Shown one piece after another: positions 10,282 through 17,653 of a stretch of DNA of 64,000 nucleotides (its first letter is position 1; each line of letters begins with the position of its first letter). The stretch spans positions 1 to 64,000 of the forward strand of contig JABICX010000001.1 of NCBI GenBank assembly GCA_018652045.1. Reading direction: 5' to 3'. The translations under genes and the position numbers were made by a program. The notes under the pieces were generated by a model. It had not been told where the DNA came from. It saw only the letters and a program-made list of their open reading frames with translations, and made no database searches. Origin of the DNA: Candidatus Woesearchaeota archaeon. Its GTDB lineage: Archaea; Nanobdellota; Nanobdellia; UBA10117; JABICX01.

Positions 10282-11586
10282 ATGGGAAAAATAAGTCCAG
10301 TATCAATAAAATACAATATATCAGCGAATATTTCGCTTACAGGTGTTGCAGACAGACCCGATGTAATCGGAGCTGTTTTCGGTCAGACCGAAGGTCTACT
10401 TGGCTCAGAATTAGAGTTGAGAGAGCTGCAAAAAACAGGCAAGATAGGCCGTATAGAAGTTAATCTGAGAAATCAGGGTGGAAAATCAGACGGAACTATA
10501 GTTATTCCATCAAGTATGGGAAAATCTGAAACAGCAATTATTGCTGCAGCTATAGAGACAATAGATAGAGTTGGCCCATGTAACGCTCGGATTAAAGTTA
10601 ATGAAATTCAAGATGTAAGAGTCTCAAAAAGAGATTTTATTCTGAAGAGAGCAGAAGAGCTATTAAGAGAGTTAGTTCAGACACTCCCAGATTCAACAGA
10701 GTTCACAAATAAGGTAACTCAGACAGTTAGAACCATGGAAGTTAATGACTATGGTAAGGATAAGTTACCTGCAGGACCTATGATTGACGGTTCTGACGAT
10801 ATAATCGTTGTTGAAGGAAGAGCTGACGTTATAACCTTACTAAAGTACGGTATGCGAAACGCTATATCCCTTAATGGAAAAGACTCTACTGGAACGCTTA
10901 CTAACCTGATGCGCCAGAAGGTAGTCACACTTTTTGTTGATGGCGACCGTGGTGGAGATCTAGTTATTAAGAAACTAGCCGGTATGGCAGACATTGACTT
11001 TGTAGTCAAGGCTCCAGATGGAAAAGAGGTAGAAGAGCTAACTCTCAAAGAGATTCAGAAGGCACTTCGCGGTAAGCAAGGTTGGGATGATTACGCAAAT
11101 GAGCACGACATTTCAGAAAGTAAACCTACTAGATCAACTAGCAGATCAACTAGCAGATCAACTAGCGGAACTTCAACTAGAACAACCGGTCGAGCAACAA
11201 GTAGAACCTCAACTCGAGCACCTACTAGATCAACTAGCTCAAGATATTCTAGAGATAGACCTCAAACAAGTAGATCTAGAACATCTGAAGATACCTTTGT
11301 TGAAAAGCATAAAGATGCAATAAAGGGACTAGCTGACGATCTGATAGGTACACGTGGAGCCTATGTGCTTGACGATGGCTTGAATATCTTGGGAAAGGTT
11401 CCGGTTAAGGAACTTGACGAGACACTAAACGACATCAGTGAGAATGTTTTCGCAATTATAATGGACGGAACCGTTAACTCAGCTTTAGCTGAAACTATTG
11501 ACAAGAAGCGAGTTAAGTACGTCATTACAAAGAGCGATAAAAACGAGTCGGTTAGAGGCAAAGTTATACTTTTCAAAGAGCTTTAA
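10282..11586 (+). CDS. dnaG: Archaeal DnaG-type primase with RSTS-repeat insertion
   Basis: A 434-residue protein with the archaeal DnaG N-terminal segment (KYNISANISLTGVADRPDVIGAVFGQTEGLLG spans the first about 45 residues), then a Toprim domain at about residues 165-255 with DIIVVEGRADV and LFVDGDRGGD. Archaeal DnaG is a primase-like protein also linked to the exosome. Between Toprim and the conserved C-terminal domain is a low-complexity Ser/Thr/Arg linker (about nt 11120-11290). I use the ATG at 10282 rather than the TTG two codons earlier. The 3' end overlaps the convergent cca gene by 14 nt. Confidence 0.9.
   Translation: MGKISPVSIKYNISANISLTGVADRPDVIGAVFGQTEGLLGSELELRELQKTGKIGRIEVNLRNQGGKSDGTIVIPSSMGKSETAIIAAAIETIDRVGPCNARIKVNEIQDVRVSKRDFILKRAEELLRELVQTLPDSTEFTNKVTQTVRTMEVNDYGKDKLPAGPMIDGSDDIIVVEGRADVITLLKYGMRNAISLNGKDSTGTLTNLMRQKVVTLFVDGDRGGDLVIKKLAGMADIDFVVKAPDGKEVEELTLKEIQKALRGKQGWDDYANEHDISESKPTRSTSRSTSRSTSGTSTRTTGRATSRTSTRAPTRSTSSRYSRDRPQTSRSRTSEDTFVEKHKDAIKGLADDLIGTRGAYVLDDGLNILGKVPVKELDETLNDISENVFAIIMDGTVNSALAETIDKKRVKYVITKSDKNESVRGKVILFKEL
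11131..11166 (+). repeat. dnaG: Tandem 12-bp repeat encoding RSTS inside dnaG
   Basis: AGATCAACTAGC occurs three times in exact tandem at 11131-11142, 11143-11154 and 11155-11166, with a fourth identical copy at 11227-11238. Each unit is in frame and encodes Arg-Ser-Thr-Ser. The surrounding linker is built of similar degenerate units. Confidence 0.95.
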
Positions 11587-12835
11587 GCTCTTTGAACTCT
11601 TTCTTTATTTCTTTTAGAATATCATCTACTAGTCGTACCTTTCGAGGTAGGTCAACATATAGCTTACCTTTACTTGTTTTTATAGCATAATTCTTCCATT
11701 CTTTTCTAAAAGCCGTACAATGTTCGGTTAGATTAGCTGGAGGACCCCAATGTCTAAAGCTAGTAGATAGTATCTTCGGGTCAAGATAGAACCACAGTAA
11801 GGCAGGACCTTTCTTATCCCAGTACCAGCTCTTTTTTACAATCTTAAAATCAAAGTTTTCTAAAAGCCGTTCAATATCTTCAAAAGTCTTAAGAATCTTA
11901 CAACCCGCAACGTCGATCGTTGTATCTTGATCAGGTTGCACTTCGAACAGAAGTAAACGATTCTTACTTTTCCAACCTTTAATCTGGATAGCAGTAACCT
12001 TCTTTTCAACAAAGAAGCTAGGTCTTGGGTCTGCTAAAAAGCGTTGACATAACTTCTTAAGGTCTTTAAATTTCTCGTCAGATAGAGCAGCAGCAGCGTT
12101 TCGTTCTGGCTGAATTGGGTCAACAAGAATAATTGGGCTTACAAGCTTAGACTCATTCATAAGTAACATAAGCTGTTTTTCGTTCATATACGCATGCTCT
12201 GGATCTATAATCACGCGATCTCGCCACTTGCTGATTGCACGTACTAGCTTTAGAAATCCACCATGATGAATCGTCATAACCTCAATAACATGCCCAGAGA
12301 TTCCTCGAATAAACGACTCAGCCCCGTATAGATTGTTAGCCTTGAAAAAGTGCTTTGCTAGGCGGATATCATTACTAAGATTTAGCTGACGAGTTCGCTT
12401 TGATAGCCAGATAAAATGAAGTGGAGAGACATCTGTGATATTTAGCATCATCTTAGGGTTGCTGATCTTAAGAACTGGGATGATTTCAATATCATAGCCT
12501 TGGTAGCGCGTCTGGAAGTAGTCTCGAGACCCATGCAGCAACCTATATTCTTTGAAACAGCTTTTAACTATTTTCTCAGCAAATGTAGCTAGTTGATCAC
12601 TCTGAGTTTTATACTTCTGATAGTCAAAACGTAAGAAACAGTCAATATCATGTATGCCTGGAAGCCAGGTGTTTTTTGCAACAGAACCACCAACAACTAG
12701 TTCAGCACCATACTTGCTTGCTTTTTCATTAACTATCTGAATAATTTCTTGGGCTGCTGAGCTGACTTTTCTTAGCTCATCCGGAGTAGGTGTAACAAGT
12801 TTCCTAGCAGAATCCAACACATGATTATACTTCAT
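11573..12835 (-). CDS. cca: CCA-adding enzyme, archaeal class I tRNA nucleotidyltransferase
   Basis: A 420-residue protein close to the usual archaeal length. The nucleotidyltransferase signature GGSVAKNTWLPGIHDID shows the GS and DxD metal-binding residues, and a third acidic position follows in YDIEIIPV. The enzyme adds CCA to tRNA 3' ends, which fits the initiator tRNA gene in this window lacking an encoded CCA. The ATG at 12835 is preceded, about 26 nt upstream, by a TATA-like CTTTTATAATT, so a leaderless transcript is likely. The 3' end overlaps dnaG by 14 nt. Confidence 0.92.
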   Translation of the reverse strand: MKYNHVLDSARKLVTPTPDELRKVSSAAQEIIQIVNEKASKYGAELVVGGSVAKNTWLPGIHDIDCFLRFDYQKYKTQSDQLATFAEKIVKSCFKEYRLLHGSRDYFQTRYQGYDIEIIPVLKISNPKMMLNITDVSPLHFIWLSKRTRQLNLSNDIRLAKHFFKANNLYGAESFIRGISGHVIEVMTIHHGGFLKLVRAISKWRDRVIIDPEHAYMNEKQLMLLMNESKLVSPIILVDPIQPERNAAAALSDEKFKDLKKLCQRFLADPRPSFFVEKKVTAIQIKGWKSKNRLLLFEVQPDQDTTIDVAGCKILKTFEDIERLLENFDFKIVKKSWYWDKKGPALLWFYLDPKILSTSFRHWGPPANLTEHCTAFRKEWKNYAIKTSKGKLYVDLPRKVRLVDDILKEIKKEFKELKAL

Positions 12836-12854
12836 ATATAATCTATATGCTGTA

Positions 12855-12879
12855 GAATTATAAAAGTTCCCGAAGAACT
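12855..12879 (-). terminator. Hairpin plus T-tract that doubles as the cca TATA box
   Basis: Read on the minus strand, AGTTC-TTCGG-GAACT (12865-12879) forms a 5-bp hairpin that overlaps the TAG stop of the upstream 153-aa gene. It is followed by TTTTATAATT. The same T/A run is correctly placed to be the cca TATA box. Function is inferred. Confidence 0.45.
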
Positions 12880-13339
12880 ACGCAGTAGACTTGCTTAAAT
12901 GAGTAATGTGGTTAAAATGGTCTTTAACTTTAATAAATGCGACTAGATCATTTAATTCAGAATAAACTGACTCACCTTTTTCTGCCTTTTTTACGTGAGG
13001 TAATATTCTAGTGCCAAATCCTAACAATACATCACTGGCGTTCTTTTTGTGAGCTTCAGATATGTCAGGGTTTTCACTAACCATCATTCCAATCAATGCA
13101 CTCGTAGTATATGGATTTGCGCCAATTTGGTTTAACATACTTTTAGCTTCTTCGATCCGGTTAGGATCGCTTAGTGCATGAACCAAGAATCGTATATTTG
13201 AGCGAATCATTTTTTTCTCACTAGGTTCGTGTAACTCAAAGAAGTGCGTAGCAGTCTCTAACGCACTTATAGCTACCTGACGCATTGTTTCAGGTGAGTA
13301 TATGAGTGGATCACCAATATATGTACTATCATCTGTCAT
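12878..13339 (-). CDS. Hypothetical helical protein (153 aa)
   Basis: Not recognised. The protein appears wholly alpha-helical and soluble, with no signal peptide, membrane segment or cysteine cluster. A central stretch (IEEAKSMLNQIGANPYTTSA) looks like a short helical-repeat (HEAT-like) pattern. It lies 30 nt downstream of the antiporter gene on the same strand, so cotranscription is likely. A link to the antiporter is possible but unproven. The start is the ATG at 13339; no strong ribosome binding site is seen. Confidence 0.6.
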   Translation of the reverse strand: MTDDSTYIGDPLIYSPETMRQVAISALETATHFFELHEPSEKKMIRSNIRFLVHALSDPNRIEEAKSMLNQIGANPYTTSALIGMMVSENPDISEAHKKNASDVLLGFGTRILPHVKKAEKGESVYSELNDLVAFIKVKDHFNHITHLSKSTA

Positions 13340-13369
13340 AGTACTACTTCAAAATAACCGTTTAAAAGC

Positions 13370-15124
13370 TTAACGGTCCCAGAATTTCAATAAATCCTTC
13401 TGCCCAGAGTCATTTCCATGCCGGAATAGTGACGGTGCATGTCGTTCTATTAGTTCATGGCTTCGGATCTTTTCTAACTCAACGATCTGTCTTAGTCTAA
13501 GTACATCGATTATATTCTTGTTGTGGAAATTTCGTAATACGTCGGATAACTTTTCACCAGCTAGCATAGCAGGTAAGATAACATAGTCTGCGCCATCTTC
13601 ATACAGCTTAAGTGCCTCATCAGTACTTGCTGCAACACTAAAGAACAAAGCATTTTGACTGTGCTGCTTTAGGTTACGTATAATTGCACGATTGGTTATG
13701 TGACTTGGTATTGTAGATATGATCGCGTATGCTTGGCCAAGATCAAGTCTTTCAAGTATCTCTGGATCTTCAGCATCACCACAGATACAGTTTATGTCTC
13801 TAGCAATCAAACCCTGTATAATATCAGGGTTATAATCTACAACAACGATCCGTTTTCCTAATTCATGAACTGCCTCGACGATCTTTCGTCCAGTGTGATC
13901 TGCTCCAAAGACTACAATATGATCCTCTAACTTTCCAGGTATGTGACTCAGATCGTGTGCAGATTTTTGGTTAAAGAAAAACAATATGTGACCGATCTTA
14001 TGATAGATTATATCATCATATTTTATTAGATAGGTGGTTAGAAGCATAGTAATTGCAGTTAGTATAATTGCAATAGATAGTATGTTATCAGATATCTGAC
14101 CTATCAAGACCCCTTGCATAGCAAGAATGATAGAGAACTCACTAACCTGTGCTAGACCGAAGCCAGATAGGAAAGAGGTTCTTCGAGCGTATTGTTTTAG
14201 GCTAGCAAGTGCACCAATAATCAAAGGTTTTCCAAGCAGAACAATAAGTAAGAATACAATTATTGGAATAACTAGTGATCGGTCAAGCGTAGGTACAATC
14301 TGAATACCAATTGCTACAAAGAAGATCGTGACAAAGAAATCTCTAATCGGCTTAACTCGTCCGATGATCTCAATGTTATACGGGAAGTTTGCTAGAGCAA
14401 CTCCTGCGATAAACGCTCCAATGGCAATGGAGAAACCAAGATACGCTGCAGCTCCAGAAAAGACAAAACACCATGCTAACGCAAACATAAACAATAGTTC
14501 CTGAGATTCAGCAACTTTCTTGAAAAAGAGTGGAAGAATATACTTTGCAGATAGAAGCGCAGTAAGTACTAGACTAATACCCATAAGGCCCAACTTGGCA
14601 AAGCTCATAGCTGAAACATCTGTGTTCAGTAAGAGCGTCAGAGCTATAATAACAATGACATCCTGAACTAGAAGTATGCCTAACATTATTCGACCATGCA
14701 AGGTGTCTAGCTCACGGCTGTCTGATAACATCTTGATTACGACGAGAGTACTACTAAACGCTAGAATTAGACCTAGGTATAGGCTCTCAATGGTTGAAAA
14801 TCCAAAGAAGCGAGAGACTAAGAATCCAATTCCAGTAACTAACCCAACCTCACCCAATCCAATGAGCGAAGCACTTCCACCTACTTTTTTTAGTCGTTCA
14901 ACGCTTAGCTCAAGCCCAACAACAAACAACAATAGTGCAATACCTAACTCTCCAATGTTCTTTACAAAATCAATGTCATGAATCAACTTTAATCCAAAAG
15001 GTCCTATGATGATACCGCCGATAATATATGCTAGAATCGCTGGCTGTCTAAGGAACTTTGCGATTATGCCGATTGTGGCAGCTATTATGATTATAATCGA
15101 TATGTCAAACAAGACTGGATCCAT
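13370..15124 (-). CDS. Kef-type cation/proton antiporter with RCK (TrkA-N) domain
   Basis: A 584-residue protein of the CPA2 family. About 12 hydrophobic segments fill residues 1-380, beginning with FDISIIIIIAATIGIIAKFL and the family-typical PAILAYIIGGIIIGPFG. A cytosolic Rossmann RCK_N domain follows at about residues 400-520, with VVFGADHTGRKIVEAV as the nucleotide-binding loop and an acidic strand end at VVVDYNPD. It exchanges K+ or Na+ for protons across the membrane. The start is the ATG at 15124, with a TATA-like element about 24 nt upstream on the minus strand, in a region shared with the divergent gene at 15211. Confidence 0.9.
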   Translation of the reverse strand: MDPVLFDISIIIIIAATIGIIAKFLRQPAILAYIIGGIIIGPFGLKLIHDIDFVKNIGELGIALLLFVVGLELSVERLKKVGGSASLIGLGEVGLVTGIGFLVSRFFGFSTIESLYLGLILAFSSTLVVIKMLSDSRELDTLHGRIMLGILLVQDVIVIIALTLLLNTDVSAMSFAKLGLMGISLVLTALLSAKYILPLFFKKVAESQELLFMFALAWCFVFSGAAAYLGFSIAIGAFIAGVALANFPYNIEIIGRVKPIRDFFVTIFFVAIGIQIVPTLDRSLVIPIIVFLLIVLLGKPLIIGALASLKQYARRTSFLSGFGLAQVSEFSIILAMQGVLIGQISDNILSIAIILTAITMLLTTYLIKYDDIIYHKIGHILFFFNQKSAHDLSHIPGKLEDHIVVFGADHTGRKIVEAVHELGKRIVVVDYNPDIIQGLIARDINCICGDAEDPEILERLDLGQAYAIISTIPSHITNRAIIRNLKQHSQNALFFSVAASTDEALKLYEDGADYVILPAMLAGEKLSDVLRNFHNKNIIDVLRLRQIVELEKIRSHELIERHAPSLFRHGNDSGQKDLLKFWDR

Positions 15125-15143
15125 ATAGATCTATATGCTCGTC

Positions 15144-15153
15144 TGTATAAATA
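15144..15153. promoter_or_regulatory. Shared TATA-like element between divergent genes
   Basis: TGTATAAATA lies between the antiporter (minus, ATG at 15124) and the winged-helix gene (plus, ATG at 15211). For the minus strand it sits about 24 nt from the start codon, which implies a leaderless message. For the plus strand it would give a leader of about 35-40 nt, which carries GAGAGGT (15198-15204). Confidence 0.5.
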
Positions 15154-15210
15154 ATTTCTTGTTTTCTCAAGTATACTATTAATTAAAAACCAACATCGAG
15201 AGGTAATGCC

Positions 15211-16077
15211 ATGCGAGATAAAGTACTCTCTCTTCTCAAACAGCACGGACCAATGTTGCCGGTGGAGATCGGAAGCAAGTTAGGTATAGATAGTTTCATG
15301 GCCAAAGCCTTCCTGGCAGATCTTGTTGAGTCTGGAGAGGTAAAGATTAGTAAAGAGAAGCTAGCAGAGTCTAATATGTATTACCTTCCAGGTCAAGATA
15401 GTCAGGTACAGGTGAAAATGTCGCAGATAACTGTTGATCACAATAAGACTGCAAGAACCTACGGCGTTCCGACGGTTAGCGCAGACCCTAAACTACAGGC
15501 TAAACGAGATGCCTTTACTCAAAGGCTTCGTGAGATTGAAGAAGCAGAGCTTAAGAGACGGGCTAAATCTGTTAGTCAACCACCACCTTCAAGATCAATA
15601 TCAAGACCTACACCTCGACAGGTAGTAATGCCTATCGCAGCACCTCAACCACGACCTACACCAATACAGAGACCTTCACTCGCACCCGTTAAAGCACCAA
15701 TATCTAAATCAATGCCACCACCTCCAATGCTTGATAAGGCTGCTGAGACTGCATACGAACCTGAAGCAAAACGGACATTCTTAGATCAGGCAATGGACTG
15801 GCTTCGTATGGAAGGGACTGAGATCATCGAGGAGCTTAGCTCTAAGAAGAATGAGATGGAGTTGATTGTTAATGTGTATACTGATTTTGGTAAGGTCAAC
15901 TTCTATATGAAGATTAAGAATAAGAAGTCCATAACTGAGGCAGATCTTATGGCGATCTATGCAGGAGCAATGGAGAATAAGTGCCCAGCTGTACTCGTAA
16001 CGAACGGTAATCTAGCTAAGTCCGCAGAAGCCTTTCTTGATGAGAAGGGCTGGATCATTAAAGTTAAGAAACTCTAG
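15211..16077 (+). CDS. Winged-helix, Pro-rich linker, nuclease-like C-terminal domain protein
   Basis: The 288-residue protein has three parts. Residues 1-50 form a winged-helix DNA-binding domain (LPVEIGSKLGIDSFMAKAFLADLVESGEV). Residues about 110-180 are a Pro/Arg/Ser-rich disordered linker. Residues about 185-288 are an alpha/beta domain with MELIVNVYTDFGKVNFYMKIKNKK and a final PAVLVTNGNLAKSAEAFL, resembling Mrr/restriction-endonuclease-like folds; the usual D...(D/E)xK residues are only partly evident. GAGAGGT lies 6 nt before the ATG and fixes the start; a nearer ATG at 15206 is out of frame. Its target is unknown; a DNA-binding or regulatory role is inferred. Confidence 0.7.
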   Translation: MRDKVLSLLKQHGPMLPVEIGSKLGIDSFMAKAFLADLVESGEVKISKEKLAESNMYYLPGQDSQVQVKMSQITVDHNKTARTYGVPTVSADPKLQAKRDAFTQRLREIEEAELKRRAKSVSQPPPSRSISRPTPRQVVMPIAAPQPRPTPIQRPSLAPVKAPISKSMPPPPMLDKAAETAYEPEAKRTFLDQAMDWLRMEGTEIIEELSSKKNEMELIVNVYTDFGKVNFYMKIKNKKSITEADLMAIYAGAMENKCPAVLVTNGNLAKSAEAFLDEKGWIIKVKKL

Positions 16078-16111
16078 CAAACCTTAAATTATAGCTTAGA
16101 TTATACACATT

Positions 16112-16948
16112 ATGAAGATCAAACCACACATTACACATTCTACGTTTGTATTTTTTGCGTTCGTCTTTATTATAAGTGTAATATCCATATACGCACCCGT
16201 AATCGGCATAAAAATTGATTATAAGATGATATTTTCAGCAACATCTTTGCTATTTGGTATTCTGGCAGGGTTCTCCATATCAATATTGTGGGGTAGACAG
16301 GAGACTGTTCGTGGCGTGTTAAATTCTGAAACCGCAATTCTTTATTCTATATATTTTAGGTCAGCAATTTTAGGTGAGAAAGTACAGAAAAAGCTTGCAG
16401 AGCTTATTGATAAGTATTTAATTACAACGTTAGAATGCCCTTTGCATATGTTCGAGACATCTCGCGATGACTTTGTTAGTATATATACATACATTCGTGA
16501 GTTAAAGGTAAATGAGGTGTTGTTTTGGCATCGAAATAAGATATTAGAGTGGTTAGAAAAAGACTTCAAGAATCGAGTTAATACAACGTTTCATGCTAAA
16601 ACCATGCTTGTTCCTTATCTTAGTTACTCTGTCTTTCTGCTTGGATCAATGCTTTTAGGTTTAATCATATATATGCGTGAGCCAACAATGACTTCAAAAG
16701 TCATTACAATAATGTTGAGCTCAGTAGTTTTCTTAGTAATGCTTCTAATCCGCGATCTCAATCAGATGAAACTTTGGGAGAATATCTTCATTGAGGTAGG
16801 AGTTAATCAGATTTTTGATGTGCTTGGAAAGAAACGCTTCTACAACCAGACTTTACTGAAGTTACATTACCAGGAGCCAAAACCTGGAGAGACCTACCGT
16901 ACCATCGTAAACGGCAAAATGATAGAGAAAACAGCTCCAGCAAAATAG
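16112..16948 (+). CDS. Four-TM membrane protein, DUF4239/bestrophin-like
   Basis: The 278-residue protein has two N-terminal membrane helices (about residues 10-30 and 40-62), a cytosolic helical region, and two more helices (about 165-188 and 197-212). The second helix, LLFGILAGFSISILW, and the following amphipathic helix with RQETVRGVLNSETAIL resemble the DUF4239 bestrophin-like family, but I am unsure. A TATA-like TTAAATTAT lies about 26 nt before the ATG, suggesting its own leaderless transcript. Confidence 0.6.
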   Translation: MKIKPHITHSTFVFFAFVFIISVISIYAPVIGIKIDYKMIFSATSLLFGILAGFSISILWGRQETVRGVLNSETAILYSIYFRSAILGEKVQKKLAELIDKYLITTLECPLHMFETSRDDFVSIYTYIRELKVNEVLFWHRNKILEWLEKDFKNRVNTTFHAKTMLVPYLSYSVFLLGSMLLGLIIYMREPTMTSKVITIMLSSVVFLVMLLIRDLNQMKLWENIFIEVGVNQIFDVLGKKRFYNQTLLKLHYQEPKPGETYRTIVNGKMIEKTAPAK

Positions 16949-16962
16949 TTCTGATAGGTAGT

Positions 16963-16973
16963 CTTATAAATTA
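16963..16973 (+). promoter_or_regulatory. TATA-like box of tRNA-Met gene
   Basis: CTTATAAATTA is centred about 26 nt upstream of the first base of the mature tRNA, the expected distance for an archaeal TBP site. Confidence 0.55.
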
Positions 16974-16993
16974 AAGTTCTGAATTCTAGCTAT

Positions 16994-17068
16994 AGCGGGA
17001 TGGGGCAGTCTGGAGTGCCCGTCGGGCTCATAACCCGAAGGTCGTTGGTTCAAATCCATCTCCCGCTA
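16994..17068 (+). tRNA. Initiator tRNA-Met (anticodon CAT)
   Basis: The acceptor arm AGCGGGA (16994-17000) pairs with TCCCGCT (17061-17067), followed by discriminator A. The anticodon stem TCGGG/CCCGA encloses the loop CTCATAA with CAT at 17029-17031. The three G:C pairs next to the anticodon loop and the A-U first pair mark an archaeal initiator tRNA. The T loop reads GGTTCAAATCC. No intron and no encoded CCA; a T-rich stretch follows. Confidence 0.97.
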
Positions 17069-17377
17069 TTTTGTGTTTATTTAGTATAGAATAGCCTAAG
17101 CTATCTTATATTAACTATGTTTAGTTGTGAAGCCACCGTTCTCGAACGTAATTAACACACATTAAAATCGTTATAGACATAACGTAGGATTATAATACGT
17201 AGTTTGTACTTAAAACTACTGGTTAATGGTGTTAAGCTAGTACTATTATAGACATAACCTAGTATTATTATGGATATAACGTAGTACTAAAAACATAACC
17301 TTTATATATACTATATTGTACGTATAAACATCTCTTGGGTAGGGTGTAATTGAGCGAGGAAAGTGGGTAGTCTCTAG
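17069..17377 (+). promoter_or_regulatory. 309-bp control region upstream of the giant-protein operon
   Basis: This gap holds no gene. It contains three copies of a 17-bp element (17171-17284, listed separately) and scattered GTTAA/TTAAC half-sites, including a pair at 17221-17235 (GGTTAATGGTGTTAA). A strong TATA-like CTTTATATATAC lies at about 17300-17311. The predicted start of transcription is near 17330, giving a leader of about 45-50 nt before the ATG at 17378. Confidence 0.55.
17171..17284 (+). repeat. Three copies of TTATAGACATAACSTAG upstream of the giant operon
   Basis: TTATAGACATAACGTAG (17171-17187), TTATAGACATAACCTAG (17246-17262) and TTATGGATATAACGTAG (17268-17284). A shorter remnant ACATAACC follows at 17293-17300, just before the TATA-like box. 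Spacing is irregular (75 and 22 nt between starts), so these look like regulator sites. Confidence 0.85.
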
Positions 17378-17653
17378 ATGGTTCGGGTCAGTGTAGCTAA
17401 AGGTAAAAAAAGGGGAGCGGGAAAGCGCTCTTTCTCAAAAATACGTAAATTATTACTTGTTAGCCTCGCAGCAGGCCCAAAAAACTTAAATGAACTCTCA
17501 AAAATTTCTAAGGTAAACTGGCGCACCACGCGCAACCACATCGCTTTTTTAGTTGGCATGGGATATGTCAAGGAAATTTTCACTAGCCCACAAGTACGCA
17601 TCTTTGAAATAACAAAGCATGGTATGGAGGGGCTAGCTAGAAATGCAGTCTAA
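17378..17653 (+). CDS. Winged-helix DNA-binding protein, first gene of giant operon
   Basis: The 91-residue protein has a Lys/Arg-rich N terminus and one winged-helix domain: IRKLLLVSLAAGPKNLNELS, recognition helix KVNWRTTRNHIAFLVGMGYV, and wing strand SPQVRIFEITKHGMEGL. About half of 71 aligned residues are identical to the winged-helix protein encoded directly after the giant gene (48179-48433). No membrane segment. Its stop overlaps the giant gene's start by 11 nt, and its coding end supplies the GGAGGGG ribosome binding site (17626-17632) for the giant. A regulatory role, possibly autoregulation through the upstream repeats, is inferred. Confidence 0.85.
   Translation: MVRVSVAKGKKRGAGKRSFSKIRKLLLVSLAAGPKNLNELSKISKVNWRTTRNHIAFLVGMGYVKEIFTSPQVRIFEITKHGMEGLARNAV

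Noticed and set aside
17171..17300. Three-copy repeat as a mini CRISPR or origin iteron array
   Set aside because: Spacing is irregular (75 and 22 nt), there are no cas genes, and the copies end at a TATA box, so regulatory sites fit better. Origin iterons cannot be excluded but no replication initiator gene is near.
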